64,000 nt of DNA from Penelope pileata (lineage: Eukaryota > Chordata > Aves > Galliformes > Cracidae), in contig WBMW01001708.1 in assembly GCA_013396635.1 (NCBI GenBank), forward strand, positions 1,492,105 to 1,556,104. The letters run 5' to 3'. This document shows positions 23,940 to 37,790 of this stretch, piece by piece. How positions within the stretch are numbered: the first letter of the stretch is position 1; every line of letters begins with the position of its first letter. A program made the translations under genes and the position numbers. The notes under the pieces were generated by a model. The model was not told the DNA's origin, made no database searches, and saw only the letters and a program-made list of their open reading frames with translations.

Positions 23940-26309
23940 TCCCTTAGCAGTATCTTCCCAGCTAAAGCAGTAAGTGCTATCTCTAGGTACGGTTTCTAAA
24001 AAAATCACTGCAAACATAAAATACAAGCACGACAAAAGTCCTTCTCACAGAGTTACATGTGGTCCCTTTAGTGAAAGGATTTTTGTTTTTAATTGCATCC
24101 CTGAGCCACAGGCAGGTATTAGGTATGAATGGCAAATTTTCCAAAGCTTTGATGACCATGGGTGCCTAAAGGTGGGCTACTTAATGCTAACAGGAGCTAC
24201 AGTGCTCCTTCTATTTCATGGTGGATACCCACAGTGAGCATTTTAGAAGATTTAAAGAATATTTTTTAGCTTGAGTTCATGTTTGGAGCAGGGATTTCCA
24301 GTTGTATGAGCTGCTCACCATTAGGTATGCTGGGTCTGATTCTGGTTACGCTCTTTCATGGGAGTGTGTTCTCTGTCACCTCTGCAACTGCTGTAGTCAG
24401 TGGGGTCAGTGCTGGGGGCATTATTTCTGCACAAGGTGACATTATTTAGGTTTCATTAGGGCTCTCTCACAGGCGGGGTGGCAGAGGGAATCACCTAAGC
24501 TTGTGAGTGGTCTAATAGCTACTATGAATGACAAAATTGTGATGTGATGACAAATATCTTGCTAATAAATACCAAAACGACATTTAAAAAAAAAATAATT
24601 ACGATAATGCCATTTGGCAAACAGCTGAGTTTCTTCTGGATACTGCAGACAGCTTTCATAGCACTGCTTACCACAGATCTGAGTGTGGCATTTAAGAGGA
24701 CTGTGCAAAATGGACAGTGTAGGAGACGTGAGATGGAGATGGGTTAGTGAAACCTGGGCACTGCTGGGCACATGATGCACTCGCCCTGCTGTTTATGTTA
24801 CAATGGTAATTCTGGGGCTGTGGTCTCTTCCAATGGTTTAAACTGGGAGGCAGGTAAGTGGCTGAACTCCTTGTGAGCCAGAAACCTAAAATATCTCTGA
24901 GTGCAAAGTGCACGGACCAGAATAGATACATTGAGCCCTTCTCTTTCCCACCCACATAATAAAGACCAAGTACAAAATGCCAGTCAAAATTCTGACAGGC
25001 CATATTTTGTTTAAATAGAAGCCTGGAGACAGTATGGATCAAGAGACAGTTACAAGGCTAAATCCTGTACTTTATATGGATTTATAAGTCATTTAAATTA
25101 AGTATGCCTCAGTGTACAGGCTGAAGATTTCTAAATTCAAACTATTTTATGTTTGCATAATATACGTTTTTTTTAAGTGCAGTCCATATGCTTGGCTAGA
25201 TGTTTTATGTTGGAATCATTATGGTGATTTAGTTAATGCTGTTTTCTTTTCTGAACATCATGTCAGAGTTTATCATGATCTATTTAATAGGAAGAAAAAT
25301 TATTTTGTCTGTCCCAATTTGAACACAAGGTTGGTTCCGAGGAAAGCTCACTTTTCTGAGAAACTTCTAAAGTTCTAAGGAAAAATGGTTCATTTCCTTC
25401 TGGTAATTAATTAAAATTAGGTCTTAACAAGTTCATATTTTCCTTTTGAGGACGGTCTGCTTTTCAGGCTTTTCAGCATAGCTGTCCGTGGGTCTGGCTG
25501 TGTGTCATTTTATGGAGCTGCTCAGGACAGGATCCAGAACACCACTGGAGACAGGGGACTTACCTCCAGTCCCTGGAGCTGGAGTTTTCATCTGGCACAT
25601 TGGTTGGGCTGCATAGGAGGATGTAACTTCAGGCAAGAAGTTTATTATATGTTCTGGCAATAGCTCTAATGTTTTCTTGCTCTTAAATTTTTGCTGTTGG
25701 AAATTGTACATAAAGCAACTGTGACTAGTGTAACATATTTGTGTATGTCATGTATATTGGCAAAGCAGAGCAAGTGTGAATGTACGTCTTGGATAAGTCC
25801 TTTCCAAGTATATACATTCATTAAGCTGACCATAGAAATTCAGTCAAACATAAACTCAGCTATTGCTATTCATTAACAGATGCATCTGAAACTTTATCCA
25901 AAGCTTTAGTTTCTGAATCAGGCCGTTTATGTCTCACTTTCTCAAAAACTTCATAATACACAGCCAGTTTGGTGGTTAAAGCCATGTCTAGCCAGACTGC
26001 TAGCAGGAGAGCAACCTCCTAACCACAAGCTTGCTTTATCTTGGATACAGCTGTGCTTCTCCTTCCATGCGTCAGGATTAAAGAGGAAAAGGATATCCTT
26101 CTGGTGTGAAACGTGGCAGTATTGACCGAAAGACCCTGATGACCTTGTTCTTGATCTTTAGGGGAGCATGTACTCAAACTGGGAGCTTGTTCCACTGCCC
26201 TTCTGGCACGTAGTCACCTAGCTGGGTACAGTACACATGGAGTAAACTCTGGAACTGTTCTAAGCCTTCGAATATGAAAAGTTATAAAGGCCTTTAAAAG
26301 TTGTATTTT

Positions 26310-26440
26310 CATAGAATCAAAGGATGGCTTGGGTTGGGAGGGACCTTAAAGCCCATCCAGTTCCAACACCCCTGGTGTGGGCAGGGTTGCTACTCACTAG
26401 ATCAGGCTGCCCAGGGCCCCATCCAACCTGGCCTTGAACA
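26310..26440 (-). mobile_element. CR1 LINE 3' end, outer copy, part 1
   Basis: Starting at atagaatcaaagg, the segment reads as the reverse complement of a CR1 3' terminus, with the typical blocks gggacctta, cccatccagttcc and ggctgcccagggcccc. It breaks off after ccttgaacac at about 26440, where another CR1 begins. The same element resumes at 26982. CR1 is the dominant avian non-LTR retrotransposon, and copies are usually 5'-truncated like this one. Confidence 0.92.
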
Positions 26441-26981
26441 CAGAATCGCAGAATTTCAGGGGTTGAAAGGTACCTCTGGAGTTCATTTAGTCTAAACTCC
26501 CTGTTTAAAGCAGATTCCCTACAGTAGTTTGCACAGGAAAGTGTCCTGGTAGGTCTTGAATATCTCCAGCGGAGGAGACTCCACAACCTCTCCAGGCAGC
26601 CTGTTCCAGTGCTCTGTCACCCTCGAAGTCAAGAAGTTNCCAGAAACCCCAGGTCCTGTTCTGCAGAGCTCCTCTCCAGCAGGTCAGCACCTTACCTGTA
26701 CTGATGCATGCGGTTATTCCTCCCCAGGTACAGGACTCTACACTTGCTCTCATTGAACCTCATCACGTTCCTCTCCACCCAACTCTCCAGCCCATCCAGG
26801 TCTCGCTGAATGCCAGCACAGCCTTCTGGCGTGTCAGTCACTCCTCCCAGCAAACTTACTGGGAGCAAACTTCATCAGCAAACTTGCTGAAGGTGCAGCG
26901 TATCCCTTCATCCAGATCGTTGATGAAGACGTTAAGCAAGACCACCCCCAGTACAACCCTCTGGGGAACACTGCTAGTTAC
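26441..26981 (-). mobile_element. CR1 LINE, inner copy inserted in another CR1
   Basis: A second CR1 3' end begins with cagaatcgcagaatttcagg and runs for about 540 bp to ctgctagttaca. It contains blocks typical of the CR1 3' region, such as ctccacaacctctccaggcag, cctgttccagtgctctgtcac and cccagcccatccaggtctcg-like sequence. It has the same orientation as its host. A local duplication around cagcaaactt (26856-26891) and an ambiguous base at 26639 are present. It is 5'-truncated and non-coding. Confidence 0.88.
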
Positions 26982-27284
26982 AGGATGGGGCAGGCACAGC
27001 TTCTCTGGGCAACCTGTTCCAGCGTCTCACCACCCTCTAAGTAAAAAATTTCTACCTAACATCTAATCTAAATCTCCCCTCTTTTAGTTTACAGCCATTC
27101 CCCCTTGTCCTGTCACTATCAGACCATGTAAAAAAAGTCTGTCTCCCTCCTATTTACAAACTCTCTTCAAGTACTGGAAGGCCACAATGAGGTGTCCCCA
27201 GAGCCTTCTCTTCTCCAGGCTGAACAAGCCCAGCTCCCTCAGACTTTCTTTGTAGGAGAGATGCTCCAGCCCTCTGAGCATCTA
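26982..27284 (-). mobile_element. CR1 LINE outer copy, part 2
   Basis: The sequence ggatggggcaggcacagc followed by ttctctgggcaacctg continues the CR1 consensus order interrupted at 26440. It runs through the caccaccctctaagtaaa and ctcttctccaggctgaac blocks to the 5' truncation point near 27284. Parts 1 and 2 together give about 435 bp. Confidence 0.9.
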
Positions 27285-30169
27285 GTCATACATTTTGCCA
27301 TGTATGACTGACGTGTAGATAGCTCTGGACAGAGAGCTTTAGGTGTTTAACCAGTACTTAGCAGTAATGGAAATGCAGGAATTCAAGAAAATTACATCAT
27401 CTGGCATATCTGGGAGAATTTTAATAATCTAAAAAATGAAAAGTGTGGAACAGAGTTTGGAGTCAACATTTATATTCTAAAGGAAAGTGACTTGACAGTT
27501 TGATTGGACATAAGCAATTTAATTCTCTGTATTTAGAGAAAAATGTGGTTTTATTCATTCCAGGTAAACTCAAATGCCTCTGCAGCACTTTGGCTGCCAG
27601 TGCGATCTTGGGAACTACCCAGCCTGGTCTGGAGGGCAGTGTAACTCCTGGTGAACCTTTAGCAATATCAGTGCCTTAATTATAGTGAACATGAAATGTA
27701 AAATGTCACCGATCTGACAGGCAGTTCTCAGGTACCTGCAATGTCCTGGTGGTCACCAGTGCCGTCTTGTTATCCATATGCTATTCAGTTTGTCCTCTGT
27801 AGATCACATCTCTTATCAGTCAACGGTACCCACTAATATCAACCTTCTGTGCACTCCTGTTTTTATTTTTACCTTTAACACAGGCAGACCAGCTTTATTT
27901 GAACTTGCCAAAGAAGTGGACTCCTGGAGGGTGTCCAGCTTTTTACTGATGGGGTATTTGATCCAAATATTTGTTTTAAAACTCTCCTGTAAAGAAAACC
28001 TGCTGAGAGAGCCAAAACAGCATAATAACCCTAATGCATTGCCCTCTTTCATCTCCTTCCTTCTGCACATTTCAAAACGATTGGCAGAAACATACGAGCT
28101 AATACCCATGTTGCCCAGAAATACCATCATTACTGATTTAAAGCTTGGAAAGCAGAAATATAAAAGGTAGCTTGCCCCAATCCATAGAAAGAAGGAAATT
28201 AGAGCTCAAAGGCTCCTTAGTCTTGTATGTTAGCTAAAACATCATGCCTAAATCCAGATGGTTCTGGGTAAATCAGCACTGCTGGTGCTGATCTTGCACA
28301 GACTCTGTATAGAGCTTTCCGTACGTAAGATCAACGGTCGTAAGACTCCCTTTGGCTTCAGGGATTTACCTGTGGTGCAGTTTTCTGCCAACTCCTATGT
28401 AGACAGATTTACAGCCTTCAGTTGTGGATGTCAGGTTGACCCAGCTGAGGCAGAGTCGGATAGCACCGTGAGCCTACGGCTCCCCATAAAACATCCCTTC
28501 TCTGCCATTCATTGTTGTGAAGGCTGATGGAAGTAAGCCAGTGTTAAATAAGGAGTGGGAAAGTAGGTCCTTGCCTTAAACTGAGCACAGCTGCTCTTTA
28601 GTTCCTTGCGTTGTGTGCAAGGGCAAGCAGCGTTCTGGCATGCTCTTGGTTCCCTACAAGCACTGCTGAGGGAGCAACGGAAGTTACTCCCACTAGTTTA
28701 ACAGGCAGGTCAGCAGGCTCCCAGCGTTACAGCAGCTGATGCCTCTGGAGAGCCGGCTGTTCCCTAAGCCCTGGGGAGAGCTGAGGAAGAGCAGATGCTG
28801 TGAAGGAGGCCCTCGCCGTGGGAACCTGGAAGTGCAGTCTGAACCTGCAGGTGCGGTGACACATCAGTTCAGCTGCCTGCCAGGGAGGGTCTGGTTTTTA
28901 TTTACCTGATACAAGCAGTCTACCAGGTGGCTGAGGCAGGTGACAGTGGGGACCTTGGTGGTGGCCAGTGAAAGCTCAAAACTGACAAAAAAACAGTGTT
29001 GGTACATTCCCTTTCTTAACGATTTTCAGGAAGCTTTTTTTTCCTTTTTCTTTCTCTGTCCTTTTTTACTTGTAATTTCACTTTTAGAGCTCTCCTTTCC
29101 TCTTTTTGAGCTTCTCTTTTAAATCCCGTTAAAAATACTTTCTTTCAGATTTGCAGAACCATCATTTGTTTGCTTGTTTGTTTTTCCAGGCTACTCAGTA
29201 GGTTACAGAGGTTATTACTGCTTGTTGGTTAGTTTAGATAAATAGAATCAGCTTGACTCCAGTCAAGTAGCCAGTATGTAGCTCCTTGCCAAATCTTGGG
29301 GCACTTCAGACCCTTGTATAAGCAGACAAGATGTTTTGATGAGCATTGTCCTAATTGTGTGGCATATATATGTGCAGGGGTGTGCCTGCATACGCCCATA
29401 TTTCCATGTGTGCTTTTGTGTACAATCCATGCGGCACATCTGAGGGCAGTTTCCAAAAAGCATGGAGCAAGGACTTCTTACAACAGGCTTACCATGTTTT
29501 GGTGTGGGCCTAGCAAAAGGCCATGGCAGGCGTGCTCGGAACGCCAGATCAGTTGTTCTCTGAGACACAGTCACATGTTGCATGCCAGTCTTTGCAAATT
29601 TGAGAAATGGTCCAGAATTAACCTCCTGAATCATCCTATATTTTTATGTTCACTCTCACGTTATACATAGAATGACTTTTTTTCCAGTTGCCAGTAGGCT
29701 TTTCTGATCTTCCCTTCATTGGACATCGAGGCTGTTTCTGTTCTGAAGATCTGTCAGCTGTTGGGTCTCCACAATGGAAACAGAGCTTCATAAGACTGGA
29801 AAAACTGCTAGAAATAATGATCACTTCTTTTCCTTCTTGTTGTAGAATCTGCACAAAGCAAGAAGGAGCCTTCTTTTAACCTGCCATTTATTTCCATTTC
29901 CTACTTCTGTAGGAAAATCTTTCAGGCAGCCCCAGTGTATCTTCCCTGTAAGAAACTTCAGCAGTCTGAAGAGCATTTATGGGTTTTGTCCCCATTTCTC
30001 TCACTAAAATATTGCTCCAGAATTTCACTCTTTTCCCTTCCTGATTTCCAGCCTAAATTTATTCATGATCCGTTTCCATTTTCCAGTTGCACCCACAAAG
30101 TGTCCTTTATCTCCCTTCTCCCTCAGTGCTGTTTACCCACCTTACATAATCTCGGAGTGCGATCTCATG

Positions 30170-30560
30170 CACTCTCAGCTGTCGACCACGACATGAAGCA
30201 AGCCAAGCTCTTTTAGTCACGTCCCAGGAGGGAGGCTGTTCCACTCATCATCAGAATAATCTTGTGGTGCACCTGTTCCCAGCTGAATTAACCTTTCCTG
30301 AGCATGAATGACCCGAACTGTACGCATTATTCCAGATGAGTTTTCCCAATGCTGGTATGTATAGCATACATATTATTAAGGCTTTTTATCTGCTCTGAAG
30401 TCTTCTTTACATATTCTTTACATATTCTGTAACCATTACGCTTTATCCATTGCAGCATTATGATGACAGCTCCTCATTAACCTTTCTGTTCATCTCTATC
30501 CAGCTGTTAAATTCTCAAGTCTTACACAAAATTGTAGTCCATAAGTATGTGAATTCAGGG
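30170..30560 (-). mobile_element. Probable ancient CR1/L3-like LINE remnant
   Basis: Degenerate blocks follow the order seen in the reverse complement of CR1-like LINEs. They include gcaagccaagctctttt, cctgagcatgaatgacccgaac ending in a ctgtacgcattattccagatg-type segment, and later a ctgttaaattctcaag region. Divergence is high and the boundaries are approximate. It could also be unique sequence with chance similarity. Confidence 0.4.
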
Positions 30561-33500
30561 ATTAAACTAAATTCATTAAATTGACAAAATTAGCCTAGAT
30601 TCTTTTTTTCCCACTTAGTGATGTTATTCAGTGAGATTCTTTGGTGATTCTCTTAGTGATTGTAGCAGAGGGGAAGAAGGAAGAAAAAAAGCAAGTACGT
30701 TGTTCATCTGTGTTGTAATAAACTGTTCCTTTGCATTAGGACTTGCTGGGGTTCCAGCAGGAGAGAGCACAAGAGAGAGGAGTGACAAAGGGGGGTTCGC
30801 AGCCTCTCATCTAAATCTTGGAAGAAAATACTAAGAAATTGAGATCTCCCCCACAATTGCCTGACTTGGCACTAGGCTGGACTTGAGGAGGGTCACAAAG
30901 GTGGCCAAGGACAAATCTATGTTCCCTGTGAGACCCTCCTAGATTTCAGGGTCTTAAGGAAAATGATAGCTGTCATTGATTTAATTTTTTTTTTCAAAGT
31001 TGGCAAACCATTCATTTTTCTAACTTCACCTGTTTTTCATCCTGACATTAGCTAAAGCTTAGCTTGGCAAATATCCATTTGAGGTGAATATCTGGCAAAG
31101 TTTGTCAAATTATAGACCACTAGAACAGGCTTTATGTTTGCAGGGTATTTGCATAGCATGTGCTGTATGCTATGGCCTATAGACTTCTTGTTGCAGATGT
31201 GCAAGTGAAAGTAGATTGGTTTAGTGGAAGAAGACAAATTAACTGCCTGACCACACTGCTAAACATAAGACAGAACCAAACATGGTTAGTTAGAACTACT
31301 TCTGATGTCCTTGCAGCAGCAGTAGCCATGCAGAGCTTTGCATTTATAGCACAGAGAGTCATCAGGGCAAGCTGATGGGCTTGGTGGTTTGGCTAAAGCA
31401 ACATGATCCCTGGAGCTAAGCCTGCTTATGCTTTGGTGTCCCTCTATTTAGGATGACCTGATTTGCAGACCTGGTGTGCTGATGGGGTATCTAGTTCATG
31501 AGAGAAGCTGAGCTCATTTGAAGGAGAAGTTGTTCAGATTCTGCTTCAAGATCTTCAGCTGGCTGGAGAGGCTGATAACGCTTGGAGTCAGTTCCGAATC
31601 TTTTCTCCCCTTTTGCTTTCCACTACATTTTATAAACTTTTCGTATGTTCTACTTCCCTTTACTATTTCATTTTTTTCTCTTTGCTACCTGCTTTCACTG
31701 GTCTGTTTGGCGGGTGTGAACTGTACTTTTTTAGTAGTGATATTCATGGAAAATAAAAGGTTAATACAAGATCTGGGCAAGTAATGATTTGTTTCCAACA
31801 GTGCTACCAGCTGAATTTGTTTCAGCTGCATTGTGTGCTGAAAACTGATGACTTACAATTGGCTAAAGCCAACAGCAGGGTGGGAGCAGCTGTTGTGTTG
31901 CAGAACAGCAGAAACTTGCAGAAGCAACAATTTTCCTTCAAGCTGAAACCGAATGTTGTTTCCTCCTCTCTTCCCATGTAAGTGTTCTGAAGGTTTTCCT
32001 GTGATGTTTCCTGTGATACCTGCTGAGAAACTAGCAAGATTTCAAGAACAAAGCTATTTGCACTTGTGTAAACTAATGTAGTTACCATTTGGTAACACTT
32101 ATGCTTTAGTAAGGACCTTTTTTTTTCCTCTGGATCCAGTGCTTTTGGAACAGTTGCTGGATTTACAGCCCTGTGAAGAGAGCAAGCACTGCTTAGAGCC
32201 CAGCCAGGCATTGCCTTTGGCTCAGCTGCCCACCTAGGCCCCCTGGGAGGATGCTGAGCGACCGTTTCAGTGCCTCTTCAGCCCACAACCAACCTGCAGA
32301 AGCTTCAGAGGTTACACTTTGCTGAAAGCTCTGCAAGTTCCATGTTGCAGGCTTTGGGCCATGTGAAGCTGAACGGAGTACATAGTCATCTTGCAGCTGT
32401 GTAGGTGATTTCTGAGAGCATTTGCTGGGAGGGCTGTGTGGTGTTTGTTGTGCCAAGGAAACTGTATGGTTGGCATCAAGAGAAGCCATTTGCTGTTCCT
32501 GTGAGCATAATTCCTACCAGCTCTGTGCTGTGCTGCTGCTATGACCGATGTGGTTCTACCAGAGAGGATTTTCTTCTGGACAAAGGTGTTTTTGTGCAGT
32601 CACCTGGAGGCTTTTCACCTGTGCTAGCAATGTTACTGCAGCTTCCCCTGGGGCCACAGCGTGTACCCTGAAATGCGTCAGTGTGCACTCAGCATTACCA
32701 TAAATGCTGAGCACTTTGTTTCCTTAATCCGTGCTGACTCCATCGTTTCTGGGTATTATCAGAGCAGTACTCACTCGGTAGCAACTGCGTGCAGCCCACT
32801 GGGCATCTCGTTCTGGCCTGCGTCATCACGTGAAGGTTGGCCAGCTCTTCCCTCTGAAGAGAGGGGAAAACAAAGGGGAAGGCATAGCGTAAGTGACTCT
32901 TCTTATCAGCAAGAAAGAGGATTTGTTTTCTCACAGACTAAGCTGCTAATGCTGAATGACATAAAGAAAGAGATAAAGAGAGCTGCTAAATCTCTGAAGA
33001 GGGTTGTGGGGACAAAGTATGCTCTCCAAGGGGATACGAAAGACAAAACAAAGCAAAACCAACATGGTTATGGAAATTAAAAATAAGCCCTTCCAAGAGA
33101 AGGCTTAGCAGAGGAAACAAGCAGCAGGCAGCAAAATCATGACATCTGCATCAGGGAACCAGGGCCAATAGAGGCTGATGATCCTCCAAGTAACAGAGAT
33201 AAGATCTGTAAGTAACAGAGAGGAATCTGAAAGGGTTAGGGGCCTAATTTTCCCTCCTTTCCTCCAAAATAATTTATCATAGCCACATTGCTTAGAGGAG
33301 TTTCTCTATCAGGGTGGATTTTTCCTATATAAACTCCTCTGGCTTCCATGGATCAGTAGCAAATAAGATTCCAAGGCCACAGGTGAAAAATGTTTCCTAC
33401 TGGTACGCTTCCTGAAATAGATGAATTTATATGAAATACCAAAGAAAGACATCCAAGAAAGTGTTTCTCAAAGAAAGGTACTGAGAATTAATAAATGGGT

Positions 33501-34345
33501 TTGAGTGTTTAGCTAGGAAGGTTAATCACCTTCCCAGAACTCTGAAAGCAAAAATAAAATTAAATTACAGTATCATAAAATAAAGTGAACAGACTGAAAT
33601 AGAGGTGGCAGAAATTCTAACGTTGCTGATGGCTTAGTACCCAAGGAATTACCCACGGAAAGAGAGGCTCTCACTAAAAGTTGTGGTGTTCCTGACAAAT
33701 TGTAGAACCTCCTAATGGTCAGAAAAGGCGTTCTGAGTATTGTCCAGGTCTTTGACATGGAGAAAATAACTGATGGAAAAGGCAAGTCCACCAGGAGCAA
33801 CTTGCTTTAGGCATCCAGCAGGCCTTCTGGAGTTGTGTTTTTCTGTTATTAAGCCATCTTACTGTTTCTCTGCTTCTTCTGGTAACAGTGCAAATGGAGA
33901 TGTGAGACAGCACAGCCAAACACAGCCTTGTGTATGTCAGTAGTGCCCCCAAATTAAGCTTATTTAATTGACCTGAAATGTTAATGTTTTAGAGAAATAG
34001 AAGTGCCGCTGATTATTGGAATGATCTTATTTCTTGCCATGGGTTTTGCTGTATTTGCCATCTGAGCTTCTCATGTGCTGGACAACACAAAGCAGAGCTG
34101 CTTTAAAACAGAACAGTTGACTTGTTATTAGTAGCTTGTTTGTTTGTCCTTAGGCCTATTTATAAAAACAGCAGGGAATTCTGCCAGCAGCCCAACCACT
34201 GAACAATTACAGATCTTTTCTTGGAGCTGTGTGTTCAAATTTATGCAATAATTCAGCAGCAAACCATGGCCCTATGCACACATGTGTATGAAAGTAGCCA
34301 TTTTTTGTGTAGCACATTTTTTTTAACAAAAACGTAGTCTCAGAA

Positions 34346-34376
34346 TGTTAGTGCATGTAAATGTTAGTGCTTGTAA
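34346..34376. repeat. Short tandem duplication (16-bp unit, two copies)
   Basis: The unit aatgttagtgcatgta is followed by aatgttagtgcttgta, one mismatch apart. This looks like a local slippage or duplication event. Confidence 0.8.
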
Positions 34377-37300
34377 AAATCCAAAATCTGTCTGAATAGG
34401 GATCACTGCCAGTTTAGTGAAACCAGGCCCAACAGTAAGATATGCAGAACTCAAAAGGAAGTCAAAATGGTCAAATAAATATTAACCAAAAACTATACAT
34501 AGGCTGCAACCTCAGACAAGGAATTGAAGAGACTGGTACTCACAAAGGGCCAGGCATTGCAGCTCCCTCCAGTTAGCTAAGTTTACGTGAAAAATAAAAG
34601 GAAGCCCGTTGGCAAGAGAGAAGATTCATGGTATTCTGAAAGGACACGGTGACATCCTTTATTGGCGGTATGATATTTCACAGATTTCAGTGCATGACTG
34701 TGGTAGATGGGTGGATGTTCTTTCACTGCTAGTGTTGCAATTGTGATGAAAAGCACTCTTTAATTAGTGAATGTAGCTCTGTAGGGACTGAATGATAGTC
34801 CCTTGATGGCAAAAATACGCTAGGAGTGGAAGGAGCCTTAAGCATTTGGATCTGGCTTTTGTTTTTGTTCAGACTGCTGTAGCAGCATAGCGGGAGGATT
34901 TTGTGAGAATATCTTGTTAAGCAGCAAACATTAAACAAGTCTAGTGAATCTTATGAAAGGTGGGAACGTTCAGATGAGACTCTTCTGGGGAAAAGGAGAG
35001 TGCTAGCTGAACAAATCTGTTCAGGGGAGATTACAAACTTTGCACAAGGCTGCCTCGGCTGGATCACTCCTCAGTACAAAGTACAGAAGTCATGAACTGG
35101 AACATCTCTGCTAGGGGAATGTGCATTTGTTAACCAGACTGGTTGTGTGTCAGGAGGTTGAAATGTTCTTTCTGTGCTGAAAATATTTGTCTGCATTTGA
35201 TAGATGTGACGCAAGGTTTTGACAGTTTTGTGTTTGATTTATGACTTCAGCCTTAAGGAAGAGCTACAATTTGGGATTTAAGCCCAAGTCACTGTGAAAT
35301 TCCTTAGATCTTTAGATTATTATTTTTATAATTGTTATTTCATTATTATTTTATTCTGTTCTTCCTTGGACAGAAAAGAGAGCAAACCTGCCTGGCTGCT
35401 GCATGGAGAGGCGTGGTGGAGACAATCAATCCCAGGGATACCTTAGGCCCAGATTATATAAATGCACCCTTGAAACATTTAATGCCTCCATTCATGTCTG
35501 AAGATTGAGGCAAATCCTGAAAATCAATTGCCGTGCACAGGACTGGAGTTGGAAGCTCAGAAACCCCATTTCCTTATCCTCTGTGCACATATTTTCGGAA
35601 AACACACTCTGTTAAAGGTATGACAGAGGCAGAGCCACCGCATTTCCAGTGTGTACAGGAATTTGAAGGGATGCAGACCATGGATGGCAGAAGCCCACAG
35701 CATCATCTACTTCTCCCATGCAGCAGCCTGGTAATGTGAATGAGAAAGATTGCATTTTAGGGGGTACAGTCCTCTGCTTGCTATTCAGGTTAATGGAAAA
35801 AAATCTCAAGGTATCAAATTTTGGATGCCATGGTTCAAAAATGATATCTTTCAGTACTGGAAACAGTGTATATTTTGCTCTTGAGCTAGGAGGTAAGGCA
35901 GCTGGAAGGAATACTGTAGCATTTGTATAAGCTTTTTTCTTATAATTTGTTTACTTTGTCATAGGTGAGTTAGTCTGTAGTACTGTGCTAAGAAGCAGAT
36001 GAAAACGTTGAAGTTCTGCTAAGTTAGGGAGCTTTTGATTCTTTTCTCTCTCTCTTTCTTTTTTCGGTTGTTTTTCTTCCTAATGTTTAAAAATGGGAGC
36101 TGAGCAGGCATGTAGCTCTGAGTCTCAGTTCCCTCTTTCTGCACAGCTCTCGTTGAATTGCCCTGCTCACTCTTCCCTACAGACAGATTTTTTCAGCCAC
36201 TGTTCTCTATATAAAGGGTTAAGATCTGATGATGTTGAAACCAGTCTCCTGTTTACAATCATTGCAGAACTGTAGTATGGAAATTTCCATCTGCATCAAG
36301 TTTAGAAAAAAAATCCCTGCTGATTTTGTGAAGGTTTAGATCCAAATAAAGAAATAATGGCTGAATCAAGCATATTAATTCTGATTAGCACATACAGTGT
36401 GTTCAGCCAAAGAGGTCTGAGCTAACTGTCCCCCATCCCCTGAAGAAATTAGCTTCAGAAATTCTGCTACTGCAGCCAGCAAAAGTTGTTCAGTATCAGC
36501 ACAGGAATCAGTTTCACTTGCAGAGGTACCTAAGCTGCTAACCTCTGATAATCTTTTAATGAGGTCTCCTGAAGTGCAGTGCTTCCTTCTTTAGGGAGAT
36601 ATGATCGAGGTGAAAAATTATTGACTTTGTAACTATTGCTAGCAGTGGGCTGATTTTTTCTTGTCATGCTGACATGTATTGCCCTTTAGCTCTTCCATCT
36701 GTTTGGGCAAAGATGAGTACAAGGATATTGATACTTCTTGAGAGTTGAGTTCGTAGTGCAAGATGTCTGTGACAGATTACAATTTGATTGTTCTGAGAAG
36801 GAAAAATGATCTGTAGATCCTATAGACCTTTTGAAGAAACTAAACAGATACTTATCTAAAAGTAAGATCAGTACTGTCTTGGTTTCACATGCTGCATCTT
36901 ACACATTTCTAGAATTACTAGGGGTATAATTTCTTGCAGAAGTTGCATTTTCCATATCACTTCTGAGCACGCACTAATAAAGCACGTATCTCCCTGCAAG
37001 CACCGCTGCCTCTCCTGCTCCTCCAGCAGTGTAACAGTGCTGTAGTGTTTTCACTAGGCACAGAGCTGCATAGTGCTTTTGTTTAAAACACTGAAAACTT
37101 TAAAACTTGCATTGAGAGCTCTGGTATTGACATTTTCTTTTAACTCTGGAATTTAAATTATTGTTGCTGCGTTGAGTTCCTGACAGTAGCATACTACAAA
37201 AAGCATGTCAGAATTCCCAGTTGTGGTTTTGGGAAGAGAATCTTTCCAAGTTGATGTTTTTAAGTCATGTACATGGAAAAGTTTCTCACTGAGACAGTTT

Positions 37301-37659
37301 GAGAGAGAACATTTAATGTTTGTGAAACTGTATTGCTGGTCCGTGTGCTGCCAAGAGGCAGGAATTAACCAGTGCCTTTGTGAGGGCTGGCTGCTTAGTG
37401 CTCCATTGGGCACTCACGTATGCTGCCTGCTGAGCTCGGCAACCTCAGCCAAACTCCCAGGTTATCTGCAGGCTACTGTAAGTGACTGTTTTTTTTTTTC
37501 ATGACAGCAAAATTAAGGGTGTTCCACTTCCTCTTATTTTGCATTTAGAACAAGTTATAATTAATCTTCTGCTGCCTTTGTAAACTCCAACCCGAAGTTC
37601 TGCATAAGCATTAATAATGAAGGTTAATTATTCATTGCTCTGGTGATTTATATTTTCAG

Positions 37660-37790
37660 TGACTTTACAAGCATTGCATAGTTAACTGTCACAATGTTTT
37701 TGTTGTAAATGAGCATCACATTCATTTTATAGCTGGAGAAATCTCTTGTTGAAATGCAGAGTTGTGTTGGAAGCACAAGTGAAATGAATG
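37660..37790 (-). mobile_element. Possible MIR-like ancient SINE remnant
   Basis: The succession gactttacaagcattg, then a Py/A-rich spacer, then attcattttatagctggagaaa resembles the reversed core and 3' part of MIR-type SINEs. Similarity is weak and by eye only. A conserved non-coding element unrelated to MIR is an equal possibility. Confidence 0.25.

Larger units (their letters stand above)
10926..26309 (+). other. Presumed long intron 1 (first part); no gene recognised
   Basis: From the GTAAGT donor onward I found no confident exon. The stretch is AT-rich unique DNA with simple repeats (poly-T at 12510-12532 and 18936-18954, an AAAAT array at 23909-23939). Tiny AG...GT intervals with fair signals exist at 13061-13080 and 19415-19430 but are of the kind expected by chance. 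The segments 16740-16920, 22480-22560 and 23215-23400 are enriched in ATTA/TAAT and TTTAAAT motifs, as often seen in conserved non-coding elements, but this cannot be tested here. Confidence 0.45.

Noticed and set aside
26556..27066. Open frames within the CR1 block
   Set aside because: They are antisense translations of the non-coding CR1 3' region.
29229..29670. Overlapping 123- and 124-codon frames on opposite strands
   Set aside because: Both strands are open over the same bases with Cys-rich, low-complexity products and no splice signals or family resemblance.
37472..37477. Six-nt interval between ctgcag and GTAAGT as a microexon
   Set aside because: Too short to separate from chance, and the pyrimidine tract is poor.
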